Origin: Lates calcarifer
Lineage: Eukaryota > Chordata > Actinopteri > Centropomidae
Direction of reading: 5' to 3'
Assembly: GCF_001640805.2 (NCBI RefSeq)
Contig: NC_066843.1
Location: 10,069,686 to 10,133,685, forward strand
Length of the DNA stretch: 64,000 nucleotides
The position numbers and the translations under genes are program-made. This document shows, piece after piece, positions 11,469 to 23,130 of the stretch. Each line of letters starts with the position of its first letter. The first letter of the stretch is position 1. A model generated the notes under the pieces. The model saw only the letters and a program-made list of their open reading frames with translations. It made no database searches and had not been told where the DNA came from.

Positions 11469-11850
11469 TGTTTCTTCAGCCCCGCGGGGATGAAAATCCG
11501 AAAACAAGCTGTAATCGTCAATTGAAAACAAAAAACGTTACCAATGAATTCAGGCGCGCAGCTGAGTGCCCGGTGCGCTTTTTACGCACGGTGCGCCACA
11601 GTAAATTCCTCTAACAGTTTCAGTCAAAAAGAGTCCGTTGTTTCCCTTCTGCTTCCCTGTTTGTTTGTCTTCGTTTGTCTTGTTTTCCTAGGCTGTCATG
11701 GGAGGTGCGGTCGTGAAAGTTGTGGTCCACAATGTGAGCTGAGCAGCTACACGTTACAGCAACTTGAGTTGGAGTTTTAAAATCGTCACTCCACCTTCCG
11801 CCCGGGATTGGCTGGAACAAATCACCACTTTCCCCCCATTGGTTCAGCTT
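11469..11850 (-). promoter_or_regulatory. sox8: sox8 5' UTR and putative core promoter
   Basis: On the minus strand, two CCAAT boxes (11838-11842 and 11807-11811) lie 5' of a TTTTAAAA TATA-like element at 11775-11782, with a TGACG (CRE half-site) next to it. The order and spacing fit a transcription start near 11750 and a 5' UTR of about 280 bases. An in-frame stop at 11538-11540 precedes the start codon. The transcription start itself is inferred. Confidence 0.55.
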
Positions 11851-13419
11851 TAATGTGGGCTTCATTATTATAATGATTTTCTGTTTTTTCATCGGTGACA
11901 CAGTTCTGTTTTTATTAAAGTTGTACACGTTGTGTGACAGATATTCTGCCACAATTTTCTGATGCTGTTAGGAAATGTAATGAGTTCAGAAATCACTGGT
12001 TCTCTATTAATAATGCAGCAAACATCTCCAGTCTCTAAATGTAAAAATAACATTTAGTAAAACGATTATTGCAATATAGCCTGTTTATGTCTGTATAGAT
12101 TTTGATGCTATGTAGGATGACAGGAAATAATGCAATTAACTTGGGTATTTCACTGTCAGCGCATTATTAATTTGTCATATGTCAAAAATATTTTTTTAAA
12201 TACATGAAAATTGTTCAGATTATTTCTCACAGATGAAGACTGGAGTTTATCATCTGCAGCTCTAGTGAAGTAGGATCTAAACAAACATTGGCCGTCAGGT
12301 AGAATTGTGGCATGTGGAGAGTAAAATGAAGATTCAGGCTCTTATTTTCGGAGAAAACAGACAGTAGTGGGAAGTATTAACAGTTTCAAATTGTATGCTT
12401 TAGTCAATTTGGTCAAGCAGGAAATGACAGCTGTGTTATTCGAGTAATTTATAGCAGGGCTGCAAATTATAACAAATATATAATTCATGTCAGCTCTGAC
12501 ATCTCATCATGACAGAGACATTGGGACTTACAAGTATTTTAAGGCAAGTTCATAGTCTAATATCAAGCCCCCATGGCTGTCTGTATTTAAATTTTTCCTG
12601 TATGTGTGAATTTTCTCTGAAGAACTGAATTTGAATCTAAACAAATGACCATGACTCCAAAACCCGCAGTCTTCACTCCCAAACCGACTCCTGACAAAAA
12701 GTCGTGTTTGCTTTGATAACAAAAGCCCCTAATTTCACAGGCCAGCGCAAGCCCAATTACAGCTTTGATAAATATTCCAAATTTAGATGAGGAAGTTCAT
12801 TTATCCCAGCAGTTTGTGTGTGATCCACAAGTCACTTCTCAGCACCAGTGAAGCAGGCTTTTTTTTATGACACTGAAGATATAAAGAGCAGAGGAGATAA
12901 GAGGATAGATTGAATCACTGCCTTTGTTAATGGTGTCTTTGTGTTCATGTATTGTGGGATGATTTTTATCACCGGCCTCCCCATGAAAAGACAAGGTATG
13001 TTTGTCCTGGACGGCAGTTTGCTTTGCTCGATGCACACTGCAGGTGGCTGAGGGAAGAAGAGAGTTTGTAATGTGGAAATAAGAGAAACTGTGGGTTGTG
13101 CATAGAGAATAGAATTTTCTGCAAAAGAGATAGTGGTTTGCACAGTAAGGTAAGATGTTTGCTTGTTTTTTATTTGGTTAACAGTTAGCTTAAGAAGTCA
13201 AAGGGCTTGAATTTGAATGAAACCATATTTTCGTTAAGGTGAAATCACTATGTGTGTCTCTTACGATATTGTAACATAAAATGAGCAGTTGTTGTAGTTA
13301 AGTTGAATTTAAATGTTACCTTGTATCAGAGATTATGAAGTGAAAGTGCTCACTTGGTCAGTCCCGTCTTCCTTTCTAGCAGCTGCTGTCAGAGCGCTCG
13401 GTTGGGTCAAGTTCAGTGC

Positions 13420-13469
13420 ATGTGTGTGTGTGTGTGTGTATGTGAGTGTGAGTGTGAGTATGTGAGAGA

Positions 13470-13532
<63 letters not shown>
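13420..13532. repeat. (TG)n microsatellite, interrupted
   Basis: About 113 bases of TG repeats are interrupted by TGAG and TGTC variants, with a pure TG run from about 13475 to 13532. It lies about 1.7 kb upstream of the putative sox8 promoter. It is probably length-polymorphic. Confidence 0.95.
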
Positions 13533-13534
<2 letters not shown>

Positions 13535-14079
13535 CAGACAGACAGGACAACAGAGAGTTGTCAAACATGAATGAGCCTGGCTTCATTCTTGTCCCGCTCC
13601 ACATATGGAAAAGTATTTACCGAGTGTGTGCATGCGCGTATGTGTGCAGTTGTCAATATAAAAGTCTTGGATATGTGGAGTCGTAGATCTTTTTTTCAGT
13701 GCTCGAAGCACGCTTGTGTGGATTTATCGTATTTCATTTTATTTAGTTCAACAAATTTAAACATTTCAATAATGAGATATTAGGATTTTACTCAGACGTA
13801 TTACATGTCTATCGCATTGGTTTTCTGGGGAATAACTACATCCACCTGTTGCTTGTCCTGACATAAGGCTAGTATTACTCTTGATAATAAACTGGAAAAC
13901 GAGTACAAACCTCCAATAACACTTAACAATTTATCAATTTGCTGTAACACACGAGACATAATTCCTGTCACTTACTCATAAATTAAATTGATTTCCTGAT
14001 CTTGTTAATATTCCCTTTGGAATGTCAATTAAATCTTTCTCTGTTTGTGATACATTCAATGCTGGAAATCCCTGCTCTC

Positions 14080-14195
14080 AATCACTATTGAAAATGAATC
14101 AACTGTTCCTGGCCCCAGTCCTGCTTTCCCCACCAAATTTCATGGAAATCCTTTCGTCAGGGTTGAGGTATCCTGCCGACACAGACAAACAAACA
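14080..14195 (+). mobile_element. degenerate LINE/SINE tail-like fragment
   Basis: CCACCAAATTTCATGGAAAT followed by a CAGACAAACAAACAACC run matches the kind of 3' tail seen in many fish retroelements (a ...AAATTTCATGGAAATCC... core ending in short ACAAA repeats). No reverse transcriptase frame remains. Family assignment rests on recall of the pattern and not on a search. Confidence 0.45.
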
Positions 14196-17100
14196 ACCAA
14201 ATCAATATTAATGAAACCAGCGTGTCAAGTCCAAAAAGTTTTTCATTTGTTTACTGTTTATTGGGAACTCTTATCTCAGGTAGAGTAACACTGAAGATGA
14301 ATCAGCATGAGTCCCAACATGAATGACAGCTGTTGTCAGGTCCTGCTGAGACTGTGAGTCAGCCTTGGTTTCTGTGTAGAGAGGAAGAGACAGAGAGAAG
14401 GAGACAGACTTAAAAAGACTCCAGCCTTCCCCCCTCCATGCCTCCCTGTATTGTGGCGAGAAACTCTGGCCAGAGTTTGTGGGCTCTGGGCTCTTGATTA
14501 GAAAAGGAAGGAGCAACAGAGGAGAGGTAACCGCGCATGAACCTTAAGTGTCCCAAAGAATGAAGGAAGGTTTTAATTTTCCTATTTTTGCAAGATGCAT
14601 CTCAAAGGGTAAAGATTTTCTTTTTTTTTCCTTTCTTTTTTTTCCCCCAGTGCCTTAACAGAGCATGTTGGCCCCTTTTCTCCTGGGCCCTAGTCACTTC
14701 TACCCCACATGTAAATTATACTCTGGCTTCTAATGTGCATACAAAATTAAATTACACAGTCACCCACAGGAATCTTGCCCCCTTTGGTCTCTGCTTCTGT
14801 GTTTTAATACACTTAGGCACATTTCTTCACTGTCGCCAAGTTATTTGAAGGGATATGTTCAGCAGTTAAGTTTCCACAGCATTGCACAATATATAGAAAA
14901 TATTTTTTATGTGTTATGTGTTAGAATGATGTAAACCTGATGAGGAGTTCATAAAGGCCATCAGGTCCATAAAACACCTAAGTTGGATAAATGTCTGCTA
15001 TGTGAACCATGTATTTAATATTTAAATCCCCATTTCGGCGCATGGTGTACAAATTCTGCACCACAAGAATCCTGATAGAATTTTCCACATGAGGAACAAC
15101 TGTGGAAACCCTTGTCTATATTCACCACAGCGCCCTAACCCAAACAGCAGGCCTCCATTCTGTTAAATAATCTCACTGATTGCACATCGAGTCAGTGTAA
15201 ACTTGGTGAACTGTGGAGACTGGCATGCCCTCCCTCTCACCCAGACAACCCCAACCGCTGCCTAACCACATGTGGAACGAGCTCCTGGGCTGCTAACAAG
15301 CCATATTTCACCCCTGCGCCACATCAACCAGACCACTTCTATCTTTGGTTTCACACACTCAGAAAGAAGGTAATTAGTGCAGAATTTACAGTTGCTGCAA
15401 ATGCAACTGGAAAGCAAAGATACAATTTATAGTTACAGTAGAATAAGGATTATAAAAAGATCCACTATGAAAATCATGAGTGGATCCAAAACATGTATTT
15501 TACAGCCCCAGTAAAGTAGGGGACCCATGCATTGTTACATCTTGGGGCTAAAAGTTACAGAGGATTTTCCAGTCAGATTCACACACACATTAAAGTGACC
15601 TCTCAGTGATAGATGTACCTATACTCCTCCTCTCTGTTCCATCTCTACTCATCCCACCCCCTCTGGAACATGGATGGTGGATGTTTTCCATTTTGGTCTG
15701 TAGCCAAATGTATTTTCCAGGTTGTCTACTTAGTGAGGTCGAGGACCCGCGGATGTTTGACTCCACTGGTTCTAATCACAGTCCAACCCCCATGACAGCT
15801 GCGCTGTGTTAGGACCTCCCATTGACCCCTGACCCCACACTATCCTAAATTCATTCTATTAAAACGCCATAATGAGGGGTTTACTGGACCAATTGCAGGT
15901 TTTATTTAAACCTATTAGTAGACGCAGAGAGGTGGAGGGGAGGGGTTGCACGGTGAGGAGGGAAGGAAGGGAGTTTTGAATAGATTGAAGGGGGAGTGTT
16001 AGAGACTGAAGGAAACAATTAGTCCAAAACGTCTCAGGGTGTGTTTGGCCTTCGGCCACACTCGTTCTTAATGTCAGGAGTATAAAAAGAGCTCAAGTGT
16101 TTCCAGATTATTTGCTGTGTTTTCTCCCTGACACATAACTGTTTTGGGAGGCAGCGGTTTTGCTTGTGATAGTTCTGTATGTTCATGTGAATTAGGCATA
16201 ATGGACAGAGAGGTTTTGTAGTAGCAGGTCGGGGAGAATTATGTTAAGTCAGTTCCTCATTCACTACATTCCCCCAGGCTTTTCTTTGATCTGCAAACTG
16301 TCAATAGGTATCTTGGTCATGTACTTCCATCAGTACACACATAAGAACACTGTACATTTGTGCATTAGTGCATAATGGTTTTAGCAGTTAACACAAAATA
16401 TTCTGTTTAAAAGTTGCCTGAAGGTGAAGCCTAGCACTGATTATTAGAGAGCAGATGAATGAATTTCCATGCAATCTTCCATGTGCAGAGAAAGTGTCCA
16501 TTCCTGGTTCTTTTCTTCTGACATGACAGCATAAACGCTAAGATGTTCAGCAGGGACGACACTTCCCATGGTGTATCTTCTCCCAGCGTTGTCCCAAGAG
16601 GAGTGTGGGTGTATGTGGGTTCTTCTTTTTTTTTTACACTTTCTGATCTACACCCCCCTCTTTCTGTCTTTCTTCCCTCTCATCTTTGCGGCATATGTTC
16701 TGAATAAAACTTGCGGTGTGCTCAGTCTTCCATATTGTCTACTTTTTTGATCCTTGATTCTCATAAATCATCTCCCTAATTTGCCTGAGAATTAGATGGT
16801 GTGGGACATGTAGACATTTAGGACAGGGCTCAGGGGCGGTGAGAGAACAGAGAGCCCACCCCTTGACTTTACGGGAAATGGGAGGCCGTTCCACAAAAGC
16901 AAGACTATTTAGAGGACTTCACTGGCTGTGGGGACTTTGCCTCACAGTGCTATGATAACTGTGGTGGATTGTTTTTATTTACAGATAATTAAAAACAAGA
17001 ATAAAAATCCATTTGCACTTTTTTATGTCCCTTTTATGAGCACAAGAACTGTGCACGTGCACACACATATTTATGCATACAAGTGCTCACAGACCATGTG

Positions 17101-18437
17101 TGTCACCGCAGTGCACACAGACCAGCACAGCATGAAACCTAAATCTCCTGTGTACAATTCATATATTACAGGATAATTTATAAGCTATTAAAGTGATTAT
17201 TGGTGAAGTGGATCAAATTCTCCAATTAGGCTTTCAGTGTACCAGCCAAGATTTGCAATGTTTATGGGCAGCACTTAGTCTGTCTGTCTCCAGCCTGTCT
17301 GTAACCTCTAATAGAAACACTACACTGAAAAACACATCAGCACACCTGCTGCTAACCGCATGAAGAGGTTGTGTGTGTTGTGATCGTCTGAATGCATGTT
17401 GTAATATTTTATGTGATGTTGCTGCTCTGAAATTATTTCCATGGGTTGATGTGGGTTAATTTACTGAACAACTGAAAACTGGTTAGTTATTTAACATTTG
17501 ATCAAAGGTTATTCCCCCCACAGGATGGCTATAAAAAAAACATCACTTTTGTACATATTGCAAACATAGTATATGCAAATTTACAGCACCTCTGTTATAG
17601 ATTAACTGGTAATACTTTAGTTAATGGGTAGAAAGGAGGAGGATCAGTGTTTGAAGCTGCAGAGATATCCTGCATCTGTAGTCAGTGTGGATCTTTGTAA
17701 CCCTACTAACACCCATCAGGGTGTGCATTACTGATCAGAAAAAAACAGCACTGCAACATTATCCAGAGATTAACACCATGCACTGGTCAGCTACAGCACA
17801 GAGCCTCAGCTGTGTTGTCAAAAAGGCCAAATGAATCAGGGTACTTGACATGTCATTACCATAGGAAAATAGCTTTGCATTGCACTTTCTCAACTGGCTG
17901 GGGCAGCATCCTTCGCATTTTTTATTACTATTGTAAAAACTGTCTTTTTTCTTTAAGTTGCCTGAGTGGTTACATTTAAAAAAAACACTCCATCTCCTTT
18001 AATGTGGCGTGACTAGATATTTCATTCCTCAGTTTGGGCTGATATGCTTAATCCGTAGCATGCTGTATAGGTTCTCTACCAACTGTCACACCTGTAACAC
18101 CATCACATGACTCAGGCAGGGAAAGAAGGAAGCACTTGCTAACCGTTTCCACTGGTTGTATGTACAGGGTATTTCCTGGTAGCCACTTCACTATTTCCAA
18201 CTGTTTGCCTGACTGTTGCAGACATGCAAAGCAGCAGAAGGAAAACACTGTCTCATGTTGAAGCTTTCAGGTGTTTTATACAAAGGCAAATCAAAAACTC
18301 AATGCTTGTAGCACTTGAACGTGGACGTGATTAAAATTAAAGTCCTTTATTTGTGTTGAGTTTATTGGTTTGTTGTGAGGAGTTTTGGCCATGGCTGTTT
18401 TGGTGGTGTGCAGCCACAAGTCACATGGTGTGGGAGT

Positions 18438-18576
18438 CCAAGGTCACCAAGGTCACTTCCTGTTCCCTTTAAAGAGGTGCAGGGCTCTAGCTAGAGACAA
18501 AAGAGTACACGGAAGTACTTGTGTGGCACGAAGGATATAAAGAGTCTTTTCAGTGGACCGCAGAGCCTGACCTTTT
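18438..18576. promoter_or_regulatory. tandem NR5A/ERR-type sites with TATAAA box
   Basis: CCAAGGTCA occurs twice head-to-tail without a gap (18438-18446 and 18447-18455), each an extended monomeric nuclear-receptor site of the SF-1/LRH-1/ERR type. An ETS-like CACTTCCTG follows. A TATAAA box is at 18536-18541, and a third half-site in reverse (TGACCTTTT) is at 18568-18576. The arrangement looks like a promoter or enhancer about 7 kb upstream of sox8. No ORF starts from it. Confidence 0.4.
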
Positions 18577-20182
18577 CATTCACAGCGGAATTTAACTTTC
18601 CCTAGAAGTTGCTCGTTTCGGAAATGTAGCACACTCCTCCACCTTCTGCAGTGTATTCATTCTAATTCCTACCATTTGTGTTGCTCAGTGATGCTCAGTG
18701 AAAGTGATTTGTTTCTTTCTGCTTAATAACAGACACTTGAGCAGAAAATCTGGTGCTGCGGAAACCAGCAAACAGTTTGGTTGACAGGATTGCCTTTGGT
18801 GAAGTTTAGAGTATTTAAGCTGTGCTGACTGTCGACTCTGTTCAGCTCTGAGGACTATCAGTGCGTAGATGAAATTACATATCAGCTGAAGATGGTCAAA
18901 TCAATCATCAAATCAACAGCATTTGATTCCACTCAACCCACTCACCTTGGGTTACCTTTCTGTCTTCTTGTGTGTGTCTGTGTGCATGCATGAGTGTGTG
19001 TCTGTTTTTTTCCCTTCATTTTAATTCAGTCACCTCCACCTTCAATGGTCATTATTTCTCTCATGCCTAATTTAAGGAACAATATGTTTTCATTTTACCA
19101 AACATTTTCAGTTCAACTGTTCTGCTTATTTTAGCTAAATTAAGGCAATATTAGAGGCACTCCCACCCACCTCCACCTACCACTTGTGTCTACTAATGGC
19201 AGCCCATGGGACAGCTTTGGCTGCATTTAACACAGAATGTAAATTTACTGAGCCATATAAGGTCCCTCATTTAACAAGATGCTGCTTTATGGTGCGCTGC
19301 AAAAATCAACTCCCCTGTTTGGTTTTTGGGGATTTAATTCATCATCTGTAATTTGACAACAATATGACTCTCAGACTACAGTTTAATGCATCTAACAGCA
19401 AAGAGTCCTATTAATTGAGAGAAACTGGAAAATTGTTTATATAGTGTGTTGATATGTATATGTGCACAGGCATGTTTCTGTTAGTATTTTTGCAGCATAG
19501 ATCATTTTAGTAGACCACATATGACTCCACATGCTTTTGGATAAATTGGTACCTAATTTAATCAGAACCAATGACCTCGCCCCTCCCTCCCACCCAACAG
19601 CCTGATTTTTTGCTCCATGGGTGCATTTATGGCCTCAAACTCAGGTATATATATTTATGATGGCAGTAAAGTGGGCTGCTGTAGTTAATCTCCTAATGAC
19701 GTCTCCTTTCCTCTGCCACCAGTGAGTCTGGGTTTGGGCCACAGGGACTGATCACTGGAGACAGCGTTGGTTGGAGTTGGGGGGCAGGGTCTTGTTTTGT
19801 GGATGCAGATACTAGAGATCTGGGTTTGTGGCCGCAAAAGTAGCATTAGACGGGGTCTTGCTTTTGCTGTGTAGTCTGAAGTGTAAAATGACATGTATGT
19901 GACATGGCATATTCCAGAGGCGTGAGATCCAGTGCGAGTGAGAGCGCTGGGGGGAAATTTCACTAATGGGAAACAAATGGGCTACACGTCTCAGCTCTTG
20001 TCACTTTCTATCTGTGAAGCAGCTTGTTGCTTTCACTTTTTCTTTTTTTCAGGGCATTAATTTGCAAAGATGCTTTGCATACATCTTTTAAGCTGCCTAT
20101 TTAAATAATATTCACTTGTCAAACCATACAGTCTGCTTTTGCATACATGCATGTGGCACAGGTGTAAGTGTATAGTCATGTC

Positions 20183-20186
<4 letters not shown>

Positions 20187-20241
<55 letters not shown>
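20187..20241. repeat. (TG)n microsatellite
   Basis: An uninterrupted TG run of about 55 bases, preceded by TCTGTC. Confidence 0.95.
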
Positions 20242-20243
<2 letters not shown>

Positions 20244-20595
20244 GGGGATTTTTTTGGCACCAAAACATGACTCCTGCTACTGTATGTATCTTTACTTAAA
20301 GATACAGTGCAATCTGCCAGTAAAACTGGTGCGCACCAAGCCGAACAGTTACCGCCCTTTTCCTCTTTCTGTCTCCACTGTCCATCTTCCCTCCTCCTTC
20401 CTCTCTCCTCTCCTGGTTGCAGTTGTATTTGTGCGCCTTGGGAAGATTACAAAGAGGTGCTTTGTGAGGGGATGCAGCTGCTGAAATCTGACTAGATCCA
20501 GCTGAAGAGAGAAGGGAGCAGGTGGGTCAACAACGCTACCCTGCCGTTCCCAGAATATCAGGCTGCAGAGCTGTGCCTCCCTCCCCCACCCCTCT

Positions 20596-20619
20596 CACAC
20601 ACACACACACACACACACA
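20596..20619. repeat. (CA)n microsatellite
   Basis: A short pure CA tract inside C-rich sequence. Confidence 0.9.
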
Positions 20620-22839
20620 TCATCAGAGCAGCCCCACCCCACCCGAACACACACACAAACAAACATTATACCATGTCAAAATACAAACACAGTAACACCC
20701 ACAAAACAGCAATACAGCAATATGCACATGTCAAACGATTGCCTCAGTGGTGATACTGCCCACTCAAACAAGTGTGAATCACTGGAATCATTCATACAGT
20801 GGGCGAATGTTGGCAGAAAGTTAGAAAAGCAACACAAATAATTACAACAACACACAAACACAGCCTGAAGTGCTGTCTCACTAAGGCCTTCTGATGACAT
20901 TAAGCCATGGCTTTGTAGCCTTATTTTATGATTTCATTAACAGCAGTAACAACAAGGGCAGTCAAAGTGCCGCAGAGAGCAGAGGAAGATCCTGTCAGCT
21001 TTGTGAAGTTTAGATGTTAACAGGTCAGTGTGCTGCCAAAATGTTGGATTTCTGCATCGCAATGGGGACATTGGTAAGATGACCCTCATCCGGCTTTGTG
21101 CAGCTCAGAAAGAGGTGGTAGGAGATGGAGAGGGGAAAGGAATGAAAGAAAGGAGAGGAAGTTGTGCAGGAGAGTGTTCTTGTTCTTGCTGAGGCGGATC
21201 GCGTGTCACACCATCCTCTCTGCAGAGGACACAATGCTGGACCCAAGGTGACAGAAAATGCACAGATTTGTCTTTGACTATATTTAAAAAAAAAAAAAAA
21301 AAACTAGGAGACAGGAGTCTGTCTCTTAAAATTGAAGCTGAAAATTAAAAACAATGTTCCCACTTTGCTTTATCGTCTCCATCTTCACCCTTAATCAGCT
21401 CCAGCTCCAGACAAGCTGCTTTTTTTCACATGTGCACTCTCTATGGAAACACCAACCAAAATATGAGTGATTTTTTGTATTAACTTTGCATATGTTTTCT
21501 CTCTGCCGTCATGTTCCATAAACAAGCTTTTTGATAATCATAAAAGCAATATGCAAATTGGATACGAAGGAGTTGGGTAGTATGGAAAGCTGTGGGCTTT
21601 GTGAACTGTTCTTCAGCTTTTTAAAATATGTTTCTGTTACTGAAGTCTCTCTGTATCCTTAATGAGCGTTTTGACGCACATTGCCCCCTCCCCCACACCT
21701 CGGTATACCCACCCCCATTCATGTGTGTCATAATTTAGCCACATTGATAATAAGTCCTTCTGTCCCTCCCTGAAAATGCTTGAATGTCATTTCATACACA
21801 GTATGCCCTACAGGGTTGTACCATGAAAGAGCCCACTGTCTCACACACTTAGTATTCCTGCCTTGAGATACTTGCAGACATCGCTATCACTCGTAAAGGC
21901 TCTTGCGTGACAGACAACCACTACTATCACTGAGTCATACTATGTATTCCCAAGCAAAAACCAGCCACAGCCATCAGTGTTTTCTCAGGAACATACATTT
22001 ATGATTCATCTGATATTTGCTGTAGGGAAACTATTGACATATAGCATACTGTATTTCATTTTCCCAGTATAAGTTTTCCATCTAGCTGATTCTTCAAAGG
22101 AAGGAAAAAAAAACCTACTTCCACTGGCAATATCACCAGAACTATACATTTGTCATTTCTCCCATCATTTCTGAATGACTTCAATTCTTTTCACGGGTCA
22201 GTGGTCTCCTACCATTCATGTTGGTGTAGCTTTTGTCAAGAAACTGAGTTCAGTGACATGATATCACTTCCATCACTGCGCTGTCACTCGCACCCCGCAG
22301 GCTTCTCCCAGACAGGCTCACTGCCTCTCTCGCACCAGAGGGGAAAACACGGCTCCCACTCCTCATGCAGTGCTCCGGGTTATTATTCATTTTCTTATCT
22401 GTCACCCTGGTTCATCTGATATAGCAGAAACAACACATTCTGGGTCACTCTGGGTTCCTCTCTCACTCAGATTACAGTTTGTGTGGAAGTGAAAGAGAGA
22501 GAGATCATCATTAGAAGGTGGAATCTCTGAAAGTGCAGACGTCCAGCCATCTGGAGTTCCATCTCTCCACATGTTTTAGAGTGTGGGAAGCTGCAAGAGC
22601 GTGTCACTGGTCTTTATCAAATCACAAAATATTTCATCAACTCCGTGCTCACTTGTGGGTGTGTGGAAGTTATTGTTTGAGTGGTTTTCCTTTTTTTTTT
22701 CTTGTGGCCAATTACTCTCCCATCACTGTCATTTGCATTCATTTACATCAGTTCATTTGTCATGTTAAATTTGTCTAAGCCCTGAAATCTGCGTCCAACC
22801 CACATTTCTGAAGTTTGACAAAATGAAGGCACATGCTGT

Positions 22840-23130
22840 CGATATGGCTCTGATCAGATGCTTTTGCCTTAGCGCTGCGTCATCTCGACCAGCTCCGGGC
22901 AACTGCAGAAGATGCGCCACCTCTCACCTCCTCCATATCTTCGCAGTGAGAGTAATGGCCTCCACATTGCTTAGCGAAGCATCATGCCTGATCGCCGCCA
23001 TTCTCACATCTGCTTCCTGGAACAGCGGCGGGGAAGTCTCCAAAGAGCTCCCAGCGGAGTGTGGGGCATGTGTGCTCACATATGAGGCGAGAGTTTGAGA
23101 CGGGGGCTTGCCGGCGTGGTTTATTTTCAA
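22840..23130. other. CpG-richer non-coding islet
   Basis: CpG dinucleotides cluster here (for example GCGCTGCG, ATCGCCGCC and AGCGGCGGGG) within otherwise CpG-poor DNA. Open frames of 91 and 127 codons on the two strands are by-products of composition and show no domain. It may be a distal regulatory element or the promoter of an unseen non-coding transcript. Confidence 0.3.

Larger units (their letters stand above)
11851..18400. other. non-coding upstream flank of sox8
   Basis: No credible exon was found. The interval contains a long TG microsatellite (13420-13532), a LINE-tail-like repeat (about 14080-14195), and mixed AT-rich and pyrimidine-rich DNA. ORFs of 60-90 codons here are short, lack domains and often run through simple repeats. 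Confidence 0.6.

Noticed and set aside
11460..11470. SOX-like AACAATG overlapping the sox8 start codon
   Set aside because: A seven-base match that includes the ATG is expected by chance and the favourable start context; no second site is nearby.
9485..11614. Other ORFs overlapping sox8 exons on both strands
   Set aside because: They are shadows of biased codon use in the Ser/Pro-rich exons; none matches a protein family.
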